Both the position numbers and the translations under genes were made by a program. From Moorella sp. E308F (lineage in GTDB: Bacteria; Bacillota; DSM-521; Neomoorellales; Neomoorellaceae): 64,000 nt of DNA. Below are positions 35,210 to 44,351 of the stretch, piece after piece. Positions within the stretch are counted from its first letter, which is position 1. Every line of letters begins with the position of its first letter. The DNA is taken from NCBI RefSeq assembly GCF_006538365.1, contig NZ_BJKN01000001.1:977424-1041423 (forward strand), given 5' to 3'. The notes below the pieces were generated by a model. That model saw only the letters and a program-made list of their open reading frames with translations. It was not told the origin of the DNA and did no database searches.

Positions 35210-36367
35210 TTGAGAAAGCACCGTGTATTGTTAATAGTGGCACTGGCAATAATTGTGGCACTGATGGTAGCGGGTTGCGGTGGTAACCAGGCAACATCAG
35301 GACAGGGCTCCGCAACTTCAGGAAGCTCATCCTCGTCAGGGACAATGGCCAAACAACCAGAGTTTGTATGGCGTATGCAAGTTATCCATAATACCGGGCA
35401 GAGCGACTTTGAACAAAATAAACAGACGGCGGAAAAGATTTATAAGGCTACCAATGGCCGCCTGAAAATCGAAGTGCACCCAAATGGAACCTTTGCCAGC
35501 AGTATGGAGGCCTTCCAGGCCGTCGGCGACGGTGTCTTTGAAATGCTATCCAGCTGGCCCAGCTACGCCAAAGGTATCGACTACGCCTTCCAGGTACTGG
35601 GTACCGGCAACCTGACCATGGACGCCCATGATAAATGGGTCTGGGTGTATGAGGCTGGCGGCTGGGATCTCCTGCAAAAGGCCTTTGACAAGATTAATTT
35701 AAAACTGCTAGCCGTGGAGATCTGGGGCACAGAAGTCTTAATGGCCAATCAACCCTTTAAGACTATTGAAGAAATGAAGGGCAAGAAATTCAGGACTTCC
35801 GACCCGCGCCTGCTGGAGAAAAACGGCGTGGCGGCCATTACCATGCCATTAGAAGAGGTATTTACTGCCATGTCTACGGGGGCTGTAGATATGGCCGAGT
35901 TTGGTAACCTAGACTGGAACAAGGGTATAGGACTGACCGATGTAGCCAAATATGGTATCTTTCCTGACTTCTGGAATGTCCACTTCATTACCACTGTGGT
36001 CGTCAACAAGGATGCTTGGAACAAGCTGCCGCCAGATCTCCAGCAGATTGTGGAAATGGCCTTCCAGTCCGACGAATTAAAGCACTGGACTCGCAGCCAG
36101 TACCGCAGCGCCCTCGCCATGAAGGAACTGGAAAAGAGCGGCAAAATGCAGTTCCTGAGGATGGATGATGAGCAATGGATTAAGCTAAGGGAACAGATGT
36201 ACCAGATTGAGCAGGAGGATATCAAAAAGTACGGCGGCCTGACGGCAGAAGTCTATCAATCCCTATATAAGTTTATGGAAGACTGGTATCCCTATAAAGA
36301 TATAGCCAGGTGGTGGGGCTGGGGCCTCACGCCGGAGCAGCAATTGGGGTACCAACCTAAGAAGTAA
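35210..36367 (+). CDS. TRAP transporter solute-binding lipoprotein (DctP type)
   Basis: 385 residues with a lipoprotein signal (hydrophobic segment followed by VAGC; Cys at about residue 23) and a Ser/Gly linker. The DctP fold follows: EIHPNGTFASSMEAFQAVGDGVF-like binding region, NQPFKTIEEMKGKKFRTSD and MSTGAVDMAEFGNLDW. It would bind an organic acid outside the membrane and deliver it to DctQM. TTG start 6 bases after AAAGGAGGG. A stable hairpin separates it from dctQ. Confidence 0.92.
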   Translation: MRKHRVLLIVALAIIVALMVAGCGGNQATSGQGSATSGSSSSSGTMAKQPEFVWRMQVIHNTGQSDFEQNKQTAEKIYKATNGRLKIEVHPNGTFASSMEAFQAVGDGVFEMLSSWPSYAKGIDYAFQVLGTGNLTMDAHDKWVWVYEAGGWDLLQKAFDKINLKLLAVEIWGTEVLMANQPFKTIEEMKGKKFRTSDPRLLEKNGVAAITMPLEEVFTAMSTGAVDMAEFGNLDWNKGIGLTDVAKYGIFPDFWNVHFITTVVVNKDAWNKLPPDLQQIVEMAFQSDELKHWTRSQYRSALAMKELEKSGKMQFLRMDDEQWIKLREQMYQIEQEDIKKYGGLTAEVYQSLYKFMEDWYPYKDIARWWGWGLTPEQQLGYQPKK

Positions 36368-36388
36368 CTTGCTATCCTGTTCCTCCAG

Positions 36389-36420
36389 GGCTGCCATGAC
36401 TGGAGATAATCATGGCAGCC
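36389..36420 (+). terminator. Intercistronic hairpin between dctP and dctQ
   Basis: GGCTGCCATGA (36389-36399) and TCATGGCAGCC (36410-36420) form a perfect 11-bp stem with a 10-base loop. There is no good T-run. It probably lowers transcription into the permease genes or protects the dctP message, giving more binding protein than permease. Confidence 0.65.
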
Positions 36421-36457
36421 TTATAATCGATTTTATTTAAAGAGGTGCTATAAAAGC

Positions 36458-36973
36458 ATGACTGGTAAGTTGGCTAAGGTCCTAAAAGCAATTGATTTCC
36501 TTAGCGAAAAAACAGGGAAACTATTTAGTTTCCTTATTCTCATAATGGTTGGCTTGGAGACCATTGAAGTTATAAGAAGGTATATTTTGCATTCACCTAC
36601 CACCTGGGCCTGGGAAGTCGTGGTGTTACTTTATGGAGCCCATTTTATTACCGGCGGGGCATGGGTGCTTAAAGAAGGGGGACATGTTCGCACCGATATA
36701 TTGTTCAGCCGCTTTTCGCCTAAGATGAAAGCTATTGTTGACTTGCTTCTGTTTGCAATTATTTTCTTCACTTTTGTTGGTGTGATGATATGGAAGTATT
36801 CCCTCCATGCAATTTATTCCTGGTCAATAAAAGAGACGACTTATACCATGTGGGCGCCTCCTTTTTACCCCTTGAAAACTGTGGTTGCCATAAGTTTCAT
36901 CTTGTTAGGATTGCAAGGTTTGGCCAAATGGATTCGCGATCTAATTTTTGTTATTAAAGGGGAAGAAATTTAA
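36458..36973 (+). CDS. TRAP transporter small permease (DctQ type)
   Basis: 171 residues with four membrane segments and the DctQ pattern (ETIEVIRRYILHSPTTWAWE, GGAWVLKEGGHVRTDILF). It joins the binding protein to the large permease. GAGGTG precedes the ATG. Its last base touches the start of dctM. Codon use in dctQ and dctM is more AT-rich than in nearby housekeeping genes. Confidence 0.92.
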   Translation: MTGKLAKVLKAIDFLSEKTGKLFSFLILIMVGLETIEVIRRYILHSPTTWAWEVVVLLYGAHFITGGAWVLKEGGHVRTDILFSRFSPKMKAIVDLLLFAIIFFTFVGVMIWKYSLHAIYSWSIKETTYTMWAPPFYPLKTVVAISFILLGLQGLAKWIRDLIFVIKGEEI

Positions 36974-38296
36974 ATGACACCGTTAGAAACAATTTTAGTT
37001 GTAGGGATTATTTTCTTAATTGTTCTTTTTATGGGTCACCCCCTGGCATTTACCCTGGGTGGTTTGGGAATAATTTTTGGAGCAACATTGTGGGGTAACC
37101 CTGGAGTGCTCAATCTTTTTGTGCGCTCAACGAACAACTTGATAACCAGTATAGCTTATGCCAGTATTCCATTGTTTATCTTTATGGGTGCCGTTCTCGA
37201 GCGTTCCGGGGCTGCCGATGACCTTTTTGAATCTATGTACGTGATTCTCGGCAGGTTAAGGGGCGGTCTGGCGATAACTACGGTGGTCATTTGTACCCTA
37301 TTGGCGGCCGCCTCCGGGATTATCGGTGCCTCCATCACCGTCATGGGCATGCTGGCCCTACCGTCCATGTTAAAGCACCGTTACAACCCCGAACTAGCAA
37401 CCGGGACGATTATGGCGGCAGGGTGCCTAGGCACCCTCATTCCTCCCAGTATTATCTTGATAATTTACGGCGCCCAGGCCCAGATTTCCATCGGCAAACT
37501 TTTTGCCGGGGGTATTGGGGCCGGTTTAGTTCTTTCCGGCCTTTATATAATATATATTTTAGTACTCTGCCTTCTGAAGCCAAAATCAGGACCGGCAATA
37601 GCGCCGGAAGAGGCAGGCAGATATACCAGCCAACAAAAAATATTCATGGCTATAAAATCCATCCTGCCGACCTTGGGGCTCATTCTAATGGTTCTGGGCT
37701 CTATCCTGTTTGGAGTGGCCACACCCACGGAAGCAGCTGCCCTGGGGGCGGTGGGCGCGCTGCTCATAGCCGCCCTTCATCACCGGCTTAACTGGCAAAT
37801 GGTAAAAGAAACGTCTTTTGCTACTATGAAAACGACAGCGATGATTATGTATATTATATTAACGGCGTCTATGTTTACTTCGGTCTTTTTAGGCCTCGGA
37901 GGCGGCCAGGTGATATCCAGCATTGTTAACGGACTCAATATGAATCGCTGGTTGATATTGTCCGTAATACTGTTTATCGTTTATATTATGGGTATGTTTA
38001 TTGATTCTTACGGCGTTTTGCTTATAGGTGTTCCCATTTTTACGCCGGTAGTATATGCCCTGGGCTTTGATCCCATATGGTTTGCGATTTTGTTTGCCGT
38101 AATGATCCAGATGTCTTACCTTTCACCGCCATTCGCCTATGCCGTTTTCTATCTCCGGGGTATTGCACCAAAAGAAATAAGTACGGCCCAGTTGTACCGG
38201 GCGTGTTTTCCCTTCATAGCACTCCAGGTTATTAGTTTGATTATCTTGTCCCTCTTCCCGGCTATAATCACCTGGTTGCCCAGCAAGATAATGTAG
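36974..38296 (+). CDS. TRAP transporter large permease (DctM type)
   Basis: 440 residues, about 12 membrane segments, with the DctM blocks GHPLAFTLGGLGIIFG, YASIPLFIFMGAVLERSG, AAASGIIGASITVMGMLALP, GTLIPPSIILIIYG and TPTEAAALGAVGALL. It moves the solute into the cell with sodium or protons. It follows dctQ without a gap. Confidence 0.95.
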   Translation: MTPLETILVVGIIFLIVLFMGHPLAFTLGGLGIIFGATLWGNPGVLNLFVRSTNNLITSIAYASIPLFIFMGAVLERSGAADDLFESMYVILGRLRGGLAITTVVICTLLAAASGIIGASITVMGMLALPSMLKHRYNPELATGTIMAAGCLGTLIPPSIILIIYGAQAQISIGKLFAGGIGAGLVLSGLYIIYILVLCLLKPKSGPAIAPEEAGRYTSQQKIFMAIKSILPTLGLILMVLGSILFGVATPTEAAALGAVGALLIAALHHRLNWQMVKETSFATMKTTAMIMYIILTASMFTSVFLGLGGGQVISSIVNGLNMNRWLILSVILFIVYIMGMFIDSYGVLLIGVPIFTPVVYALGFDPIWFAILFAVMIQMSYLSPPFAYAVFYLRGIAPKEISTAQLYRACFPFIALQVISLIILSLFPAIITWLPSKIM

Positions 38297-38353
38297 AGGA
38301 TATTATAAATAAATGGGAGAGATAACAGAACAATATTATTTCAGGAGGAGGCT

Positions 38354-39052
38354 ATGAGCCCAGAAAATAAAGGAAGCTTTGACAGACGTATAATTGCCTG
38401 CGAAGTGTTGCGTTACGAAATGGAAAGCCTGGGGGTAAGGGAAGAGGAAGCCATATTTTTAAAGCAGGGCCTGCACCGGACCCCGGACCTGCTGCGGGCT
38501 ACCATCCAGGAAAATATTGATCAATTAGAAGCCGGGGGTTACCGCGGCAGGATTATCCTGGGGTACGGGCTTTGTGGTAATGGCATCGCCGGTCTTAAAA
38601 CCAGGTACTGCGACTTGGTATTTCCTGGAGCCAATGACTGCATTGACCTCCTCCTGGGTTCCTGCCAGGCCCGCCAGGAAGATACTTTGAAGGGCTACAC
38701 CTACTACTTCAGCCCCGGCTGGGTCGCTTTTAGTGAGAACTCTTATACTGAATACCAGCGCTGCCTATCCCTTTATGGTGAGGAAACGGCCCGCTGGGTT
38801 ATAGGCGAGATGCTCAAGGCCTATAAGCGGGTAACTTATATTGATACCGGTCTACAGTCTGGTGATGAAGATCGCCAGTTTGTCAGGTTATTTGCCACGA
38901 TCTTTAATCTTATCCCGGATGAAATTCAAGGTAGCCTGGAGTGGCTGGCTCGCCTTTTACATGGCGAAGGCGACGATGTAATTAAAATTGCTCCTGGAAC
39001 GGCAATTGAGGCCGATAAACTGGGGTTGGCAGGAAATATTCTGAGTCAGTGA
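38354..39052 (+). CDS. DUF1638-family protein
   Basis: 232 residues. IIACEVLRYEM at the start, IILGYGLCGNGIAGLKT, GANDCIDLLLGS, and TYYFSPGWV match the DUF1638 pattern with conserved Cys residues. The function is unknown; from memory such genes are found beside methyltransferase and corrinoid genes in acetogens and methanogens. Here it closes the TRAP/UroD cluster, which hints at one-carbon or methylated-compound metabolism. TCAGGAGGAGG precedes the ATG. A terminator follows. Confidence 0.82.
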   Translation: MSPENKGSFDRRIIACEVLRYEMESLGVREEEAIFLKQGLHRTPDLLRATIQENIDQLEAGGYRGRIILGYGLCGNGIAGLKTRYCDLVFPGANDCIDLLLGSCQARQEDTLKGYTYYFSPGWVAFSENSYTEYQRCLSLYGEETARWVIGEMLKAYKRVTYIDTGLQSGDEDRQFVRLFATIFNLIPDEIQGSLEWLARLLHGEGDDVIKIAPGTAIEADKLGLAGNILSQ

Positions 39053-39091
39053 CAGGGTGAAAAGGCTAAGGCAGTTGTAAACTGATTTCGC

Positions 39092-39120
39092 GACCGGGTA
39101 AATACCCGGTCTTAATTTTT
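39092..39120 (+). terminator. Rho-independent terminator after the DUF1638 gene
   Basis: GACCGGGT (39092-39099) and ACCCGGTC (39104-39111) with an AAAT loop, followed by TTAATTTTT. It ends the TRAP/UroD cluster before uvrA. Confidence 0.85.
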
Positions 39121-39220
39121 GTACGCTCATCAGATGCTATTAGAGGCGGGAGCTTACCGCCCCTCCATTCGATAGCAGTATCCTGATTATTCCCTCCAGG
39201 TATGCCCGTACTGGCGTTTA

Positions 39221-39229
39221 TGGTATAAT
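39221..39229 (+). promoter_or_regulatory. Extended -10 promoter of uvrA
   Basis: TGGTATAAT, identical to the element in front of the Rpn gene and to gapA P2. It lies 80 bases before the uvrA start, and no strong -35 is visible. Confidence 0.55.
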
Positions 39230-39309
39230 ACTGGCGTGGAAGCAAGGTATTACCCTGGCCAGGTTTTACGCCTGGCGCAAGTCCAGTGAATTTCCCGAGG
39301 GGGTGTAGT

Positions 39310-42225
39310 ATGGCCACCGATAAAATTGTCATCCAGGGGGCGCGGGCCCATAACCTGAAGAATATCAACGTCACTATCCCCCGGGATAAACTGGTAGTCA
39401 TTACCGGCCTGTCGGGATCGGGGAAGTCTTCCCTGGCCTTTGATACCATTTATGCCGAGGGGCAGCGCCGTTATGTCGAGTCCCTTTCTTCTTATGCCCG
39501 GCAGTTCTTAGGCCAGATGGACAAACCTGACGTTGACTTAATCGAGGGACTCTCCCCGGCCATATCCATCGACCAGAAAACGGCCAGCCATAATCCACGC
39601 TCCACGGTAGGCACGGTGACGGAAATCTACGACTACCTGCGGCTGCTTTTTGCCCATATCGGCCGCGCCCATTGCCCCCGGTGCGGCCGGCCCATTACGC
39701 CCCAGACGGTTTCCCAGATGGTGGACCGTCTCCTGGCTTACCCGGAAGGGACCCGTTTCCAGATAATGGCCCCCATTGTCCGGGGCCGCAAGGGGGAATA
39801 CCGCAACGTCCTGGAGGAGATTCGCAGGCAGGGCTACGTGCGCGTCCGTGTTGATGGCGAGATCCGGGAAACGAGCGAGACTATCAACCTGGCTAAGAAT
39901 AAAAAACATACCATAGAAGTAATCGTGGACCGCCTCCAGGTGCGGCCGGGGGTGGCCACGCGCCTGGCCGAATCCCTGGAAACGGCCTTAAAGCTTGCCG
40001 ATGGTATTGTCCTTATCGATATCGTCGGCCAGGAAGAGCTGCTTTTAAGCGAGAAATTCGCCTGCATCGAGTGCGGCATCAGCCTGCCGGAAATCACGCC
40101 GCGTCTTTTTTCTTTTAATAATCCCTACGGCGCCTGCCCGGCGTGTACCGGCTTGGGTGTAACCATGAAGGTCGATCCCGACCTGGTCCTTCCTGATCGC
40201 GACCTGACCTTAAGGGAAGGGGCCATTGCGCCCTGGAGCCGCAGCAATAACGGCTACCAGCAGATACTGGAGTGCCTGGCCGAACACTACGGTTTCAGCC
40301 TGGACGTGCCCGTGCGGGAGCTCAAGCCGGAGCACCTGCAGGTCATCCTTTACGGCTCCGGGCAGGAGCGGATTAAATTCCGCTACACCAACCGTTTTGG
40401 CGACCGGCGCACTTACGAAGCTCCCTTTGAGGGGGTCATCCCCAATCTCGAGCGGCGCTACCAGGAAACCCAGTCGGAGTGGTCGCGGGCGGAGATTGAA
40501 AACTATATGAGCCAGCAGCCCTGCCCGGCCTGCAAGGGGGCGCGGCTGAAACCGGAAGCCCTGGCCGTCCGGGTGGGGGGGCTTAACATCTGCGAAGTCG
40601 CGGCCCTGAATGTCCGGGCGGCTGCCGGGTTTTTGCGCAGTTTAAATTTAAGCGAACGCGAGGAGATAATCGCCCGCCAGATTTTAAAAGAAATCCTGGC
40701 CCGGCTGCAGTTCTTGCTGGATGTTGGCCTGGACTACCTGACCCTGGACCGGGCGGCGGCCACCCTCTCCGGGGGAGAAGCCCAGCGCATCCGCCTGGCC
40801 ACCCAGATCGGGTCGCAGCTCATGGGGGTCCTGTACATCCTGGACGAGCCCAGCATCGGCCTGCACCAGCGGGACAACGCCCGCCTCATTGCCACCTTGA
40901 AACGCTTGCGGGATCTGGGCAACACGGTCATCGTCGTCGAGCACGACGAGGATACCATGCGGGCCGCCGACTATATCATCGACATCGGTCCCGGGGCCGG
41001 CGAGCAGGGCGGCCGGGTGGTGGCGGCCGGTACCCCGGCAGAGGTAATGGCCAATCCCCGCTCCCTCACCGGCCAGTATTTAAGCGGCCGGCGGCGTATC
41101 CCGGTGCCGGCAAGGCGGCGCCGGCCGGGCGACAAATGGTTGACCGTTAAAGGCGCCCGCGAGCACAACCTGAAAAATATCGACGTCAGCTTTCCCCTGG
41201 GCCTGTTTATCGGCGTTACCGGTGTTTCCGGCTCCGGCAAGAGCACCCTGGTCAACGAGATCCTCTACCGGGCCCTGGCCCAGCGCTTGAACGGTGCCCG
41301 GACTAACCCGGGGGCCTTTGCGGCCATTACCGGCACCGAGCACCTGGACAAGGTCATCGAGGTGGACCAGTCGCCCATCGGCCGGACGCCGCGCTCTAAC
41401 CCGGCCACCTATACCGGTATCTTTGACGATATCCGCGCCCTTTTCGCGGCCACCCCGGAAGCCCGTGCCCGGGGCTACAAACCGGGGCGCTTTAGCTTTA
41501 ATGTCAAGGGCGGCCGCTGCGAGGCCTGCGGCGGCGATGGCATTATAAAGATTGAGATGCATTTTCTGCCCGACGTTTATGTACCCTGTGAAGTCTGCCA
41601 GGGGAAGCGTTATAACCGGGAGACCCTGGCCATAAAATACAAGGGCAAATCCATTGCCGACGTCCTGGCTATGACAGTGGACGAGGCGGCGGAATTCTTT
41701 GCCGCCATTCCCCGCCTGCACCGGCGCCTCGCCACCCTCCAGGACGTGGGCCTGGGCTATATAACCCTGGGCCAACCGGCCACCACCCTTTCCGGCGGGG
41801 AAGCCCAGCGGGTGAAGCTGGCGGCGGAACTGGCCCGGCGCAGCACCGGCCGGACCATGTACATCCTGGACGAGCCCACCACTGGTTTGCACATGGCCGA
41901 CATCGAGCGGTTGCTGAACGTCCTGCAGCGCCTGGTGGATGCCGGCAATACGGTGGTGGTTATCGAGCACAACCTGGATGTCATCAAGTCGGTGGACTAT
42001 ATCATCGACCTGGGCCCCGAGGGCGGCGAGGGCGGCGGCCGGGTGGTGGCCGCCGGCACTCCGGAAGAGGTCTGCCGGGTGGCGGAATCCTATACCGGCC
42101 AGTTCCTGGCCCCTGTCCTGGAGCGGGATAAAGAGAGGCAGGCGGGCCGGGACCTGGAAGGAAGCCCGGAGCACCGGCCTCCGGGCGGGCATCAGGACCT
42201 GCCCCGGGTAGTAGGGCAAGAATAG
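39310..42225 (+). CDS. uvrA: Excinuclease ABC subunit A
   Basis: 971 residues with two ABC modules: Walker [11 protein letters not shown] and [10 protein letters not shown], signatures [12 protein letters not shown] and [12 protein letters not shown], and Walker [12 protein letters not shown] and [10 protein letters not shown]. Cys pairs of the zinc sites are present (CIECG...[14 protein letters not shown]...CEVCQG). UvrA scans DNA and hands lesions to UvrB. ATG 39310 lies 6 bases after GAGGGGG; an in-frame ATG at 39286 lacks a site. A charged tail of about 30 residues extends past the usual end. Confidence 0.98.
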   Translation: MATDKIVIQGARAHNLKNINVTIPRDKLVVITGLSGSGKSSLAFDTIYAEGQRRYVESLSSYARQFLGQMDKPDVDLIEGLSPAISIDQKTASHNPRSTVGTVTEIYDYLRLLFAHIGRAHCPRCGRPITPQTVSQMVDRLLAYPEGTRFQIMAPIVRGRKGEYRNVLEEIRRQGYVRVRVDGEIRETSETINLAKNKKHTIEVIVDRLQVRPGVATRLAESLETALKLADGIVLIDIVGQEELLLSEKFACIECGISLPEITPRLFSFNNPYGACPACTGLGVTMKVDPDLVLPDRDLTLREGAIAPWSRSNNGYQQILECLAEHYGFSLDVPVRELKPEHLQVILYGSGQERIKFRYTNRFGDRRTYEAPFEGVIPNLERRYQETQSEWSRAEIENYMSQQPCPACKGARLKPEALAVRVGGLNICEVAALNVRAAAGFLRSLNLSEREEIIARQILKEILARLQFLLDVGLDYLTLDRAAATLSGGEAQRIRLATQIGSQLMGVLYILDEPSIGLHQRDNARLIATLKRLRDLGNTVIVVEHDEDTMRAADYIIDIGPGAGEQGGRVVAAGTPAEVMANPRSLTGQYLSGRRRIPVPARRRRPGDKWLTVKGAREHNLKNIDVSFPLGLFIGVTGVSGSGKSTLVNEILYRALAQRLNGARTNPGAFAAITGTEHLDKVIEVDQSPIGRTPRSNPATYTGIFDDIRALFAATPEARARGYKPGRFSFNVKGGRCEACGGDGIIKIEMHFLPDVYVPCEVCQGKRYNRETLAIKYKGKSIADVLAMTVDEAAEFFAAIPRLHRRLATLQDVGLGYITLGQPATTLSGGEAQRVKLAAELARRSTGRTMYILDEPTTGLHMADIERLLNVLQRLVDAGNTVVVIEHNLDVIKSVDYIIDLGPEGGEGGGRVVAAGTPEEVCRVAESYTGQFLAPVLERDKERQAGRDLEGSPEHRPPGGHQDLPRVVGQE

Positions 42226-42282
42226 TTCAGGAATCATCAAAACTGGGTGGAGCCCCTGCTAGCGAGCGAAGAAAAATGTAGA

Positions 42283-42494
42283 AGGCGTGCTTCTGTTGGG
42301 AGCGAGCGACTTGGCCCGAGTGGTAAAGCGGCCTTGGCGAAGCTGAAGAGCGAGGGCGGGGCCGAGGACAGGATGTCCGAGGCCGGCCTCTGAGGCAAGG
42401 ACGCCGAATAGGCCGGGAACCCCGCCCGAGCCGGAGGCTGAGCCTTAGGCCGCTCCATGAAGGCCACGGAGCGAGCCACAACAGAAGCACGCCT
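42283..42494 (+). other. Highly structured non-coding element between uvrA and uvrC (candidate ncRNA or structured leader)
   Basis: A 16-bp perfect stem closes it (42283-42298 with 42479-42494). Inside, the + strand pairs almost continuously: 42302-42310/42468-42476, 42312-42316/42462-42466, 42327-42334/42447-42454, 42336-42343/42437-42444 and 42354-42361/42420-42427. It then forks into two hairpins (42362-42382 and 42383-42416). At least eight steps are tandem G-A/A-G pairs, for example 42339-42340 with 42440-42441. The opposite strand would have T-C mismatches there, so only the + strand transcript folds well. It has no long reading frame. It ends just before the uvrC ribosome site. Confidence 0.65.
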
Positions 42495-42509
42495 GAAAGA
42501 AGGGATACC

Positions 42510-44351
42510 ATGGACCTGGAGGAGAAACTGGCGCGCCTGCCGGATCACCCCGGCGTCTACCTCATGCGCGACGCCAAAGGCGAGATCATTTATGTCGGCA
42601 AGGCCGCTTCCCTGAAAAACCGGGTGCGCTCCTATTTCCGCGGCCAGCACCCGCCGCGGACGCAGGTCTTAGTCAGCCATATTGCCGACTTTGAATATAT
42701 CCTGACGGATAACGAAGTCGAGGCCCTGATTCTAGAGTGCAACCTGATTAAAGAACACCGGCCGCGGTACAACGTCAGTTTAAAGGACGACAAAAGCTAC
42801 CCTTATATCAAAATTACCACCCAGGAACAGTTTCCCCGGCTGCAGATCACCCGCTCCCTGGTCCGGGACGGCTCCCGCTACTTCGGCCCCTATACCAACG
42901 TGGGGGCTTTGCGGGAAACCTTAAAACTCCTGCGCGGCCTTTTTCCGGTACGCACCTGCCGGGAGACGCCCCTGCAGCACCGCAGCCGGCCCTGCCTCAA
43001 CGCCCATATTAACCGCTGCCTGGCTCCCTGCAGCGGTAAGGTCAGCCCGGAGGCCTACCGGGAAGCGGTTGACAATATTATCCTGTTCCTGGAAGGGAAG
43101 CATACCACCCTGGTAAAGGAATTAAAGGAAAAGATGGAAGCCGCCGCCGAACGACTGGAATTTGAAAAGGCAGCTAGGCTCAGGGACCAGCTGCGGGCGG
43201 TGCAGGAAGTCTGTGCCCGCCAGAAAATTACTGACGCCGGCGGCGATGATGCCGATGCCGTAGCTTTCGCCCGGGAAGGGGAAGCGGCCCTGGGCCTCAT
43301 CTTCTTCAGCCGGGGGGGTAAGGTTATCGGCCGCGACCATTTTTTCCTTACGGGGACAGAGGGCTTATCCCGGGGCGAAATTATGGCAGCCCTGCTGAAA
43401 GAATATTACAGCCGGGGGGTGGAAATTCCGCCGCAAATCCTCCTCCATGACGAACCGGATGACGCCGCCACCATCGCCAGCTGGCTGGGCCGGCTGCGCG
43501 GCGGCCGGGTCGAGTTGAAGGTACCCAAACGGGGCAGCAAGTTAAAGCTTTTGCAGCTGGTCCATGAAAATGCCGTCAGCCTCCTCCAGGAGCACCTCCT
43601 GGCCCGCCAGCGCCAGGAGGAAGGTGGCAAGGCGGCCCTGATGGAACTGCAACAGGCCCTTGGCCTGCCGCGGTTGCCGCGGCGCATGGAAGCCTATGAT
43701 ATTTCCAACTTCCAGGGGAGCAGCCCGGTGGGGGCCATGGCTGTCTTTGTGGACGGCCGGCCGTTGACGTCGGCCTACCGCCGCTTCCAGATCAAGACGG
43801 TCAAAGGCCCCAATGACTTTGCCTCCCTTCAGGAGGTTTTAAGCCGGCGTTTCCGCCGCGCCGCCGGGCAGGACCCGCGTTTTGCCGAGTTGCCTGATTT
43901 CGTCCTGATTGATGGTGGCCTGGGCCAGCTTCACGCCGCCCGGGAGGTGATGGCGGCCATGGGTGTGGCGGCCATTCCCACCTTTGCCCTGGCCAAGGAG
44001 GAGGAACTGCTGTTCCGGGAGGGCAGCCCCGAACCGGTACGCCTGCCCCGGGATAGCCGGGCCCTGCAGCTCTTGCAGCACCTGCGGGATGAGGTGCACC
44101 GCTTTGCCATTACCTACCACCGCCAGAAACGGGAAAAGGGCGCCTACCGCTCGGTGCTGGATGACATTCCCGGCGTAGGTCCCAAACGCAAAAGAGCCCT
44201 GCTGCGCCATTTTGGGTCTGTTACCAGGATAAGCCAGGCAACTTTAGAAGAACTGCTGGCCGTAGAGGGGATGAACCGGGCAGTAGCGGCCCGCATCCTG
44301 GAAGGCCTGGGGAGGAAAAATAATGGGGAGAATCCGGCTGGTAGCCCTTGA
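42510..44351 (+). CDS. uvrC: Excinuclease ABC subunit C
   Basis: 613 residues. N-terminal GIY-YIG nuclease (HPGVYLMRDAKGEIIYVGKA), Cys cluster around CRETPLQHRSRPCLNAHINRC, UVR motif (LKEKMEAAAERLEFEKAARL), an RNase H-like C-terminal nuclease (YDISNFQGS, FVLIDGGLGQL, Asp residues) and a final helix-hairpin-helix (DDIPGVGPKRKRALL). UvrC makes both cuts around a lesion. AAAGAAGGG precedes the ATG, immediately after the structured element. Confidence 0.98.
   Translation: MDLEEKLARLPDHPGVYLMRDAKGEIIYVGKAASLKNRVRSYFRGQHPPRTQVLVSHIADFEYILTDNEVEALILECNLIKEHRPRYNVSLKDDKSYPYIKITTQEQFPRLQITRSLVRDGSRYFGPYTNVGALRETLKLLRGLFPVRTCRETPLQHRSRPCLNAHINRCLAPCSGKVSPEAYREAVDNIILFLEGKHTTLVKELKEKMEAAAERLEFEKAARLRDQLRAVQEVCARQKITDAGGDDADAVAFAREGEAALGLIFFSRGGKVIGRDHFFLTGTEGLSRGEIMAALLKEYYSRGVEIPPQILLHDEPDDAATIASWLGRLRGGRVELKVPKRGSKLKLLQLVHENAVSLLQEHLLARQRQEEGGKAALMELQQALGLPRLPRRMEAYDISNFQGSSPVGAMAVFVDGRPLTSAYRRFQIKTVKGPNDFASLQEVLSRRFRRAAGQDPRFAELPDFVLIDGGLGQLHAAREVMAAMGVAAIPTFALAKEEELLFREGSPEPVRLPRDSRALQLLQHLRDEVHRFAITYHRQKREKGAYRSVLDDIPGVGPKRKRALLRHFGSVTRISQATLEELLAVEGMNRAVAARILEGLGRKNNGENPAGSP

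Noticed and set aside
42226-42509. A tRNA or 6S RNA between uvrA and uvrC
   Set aside because: There is no cloverleaf or CCA end, and the multi-branched structure with repeated G-A steps lacks the single central bubble of 6S RNA.
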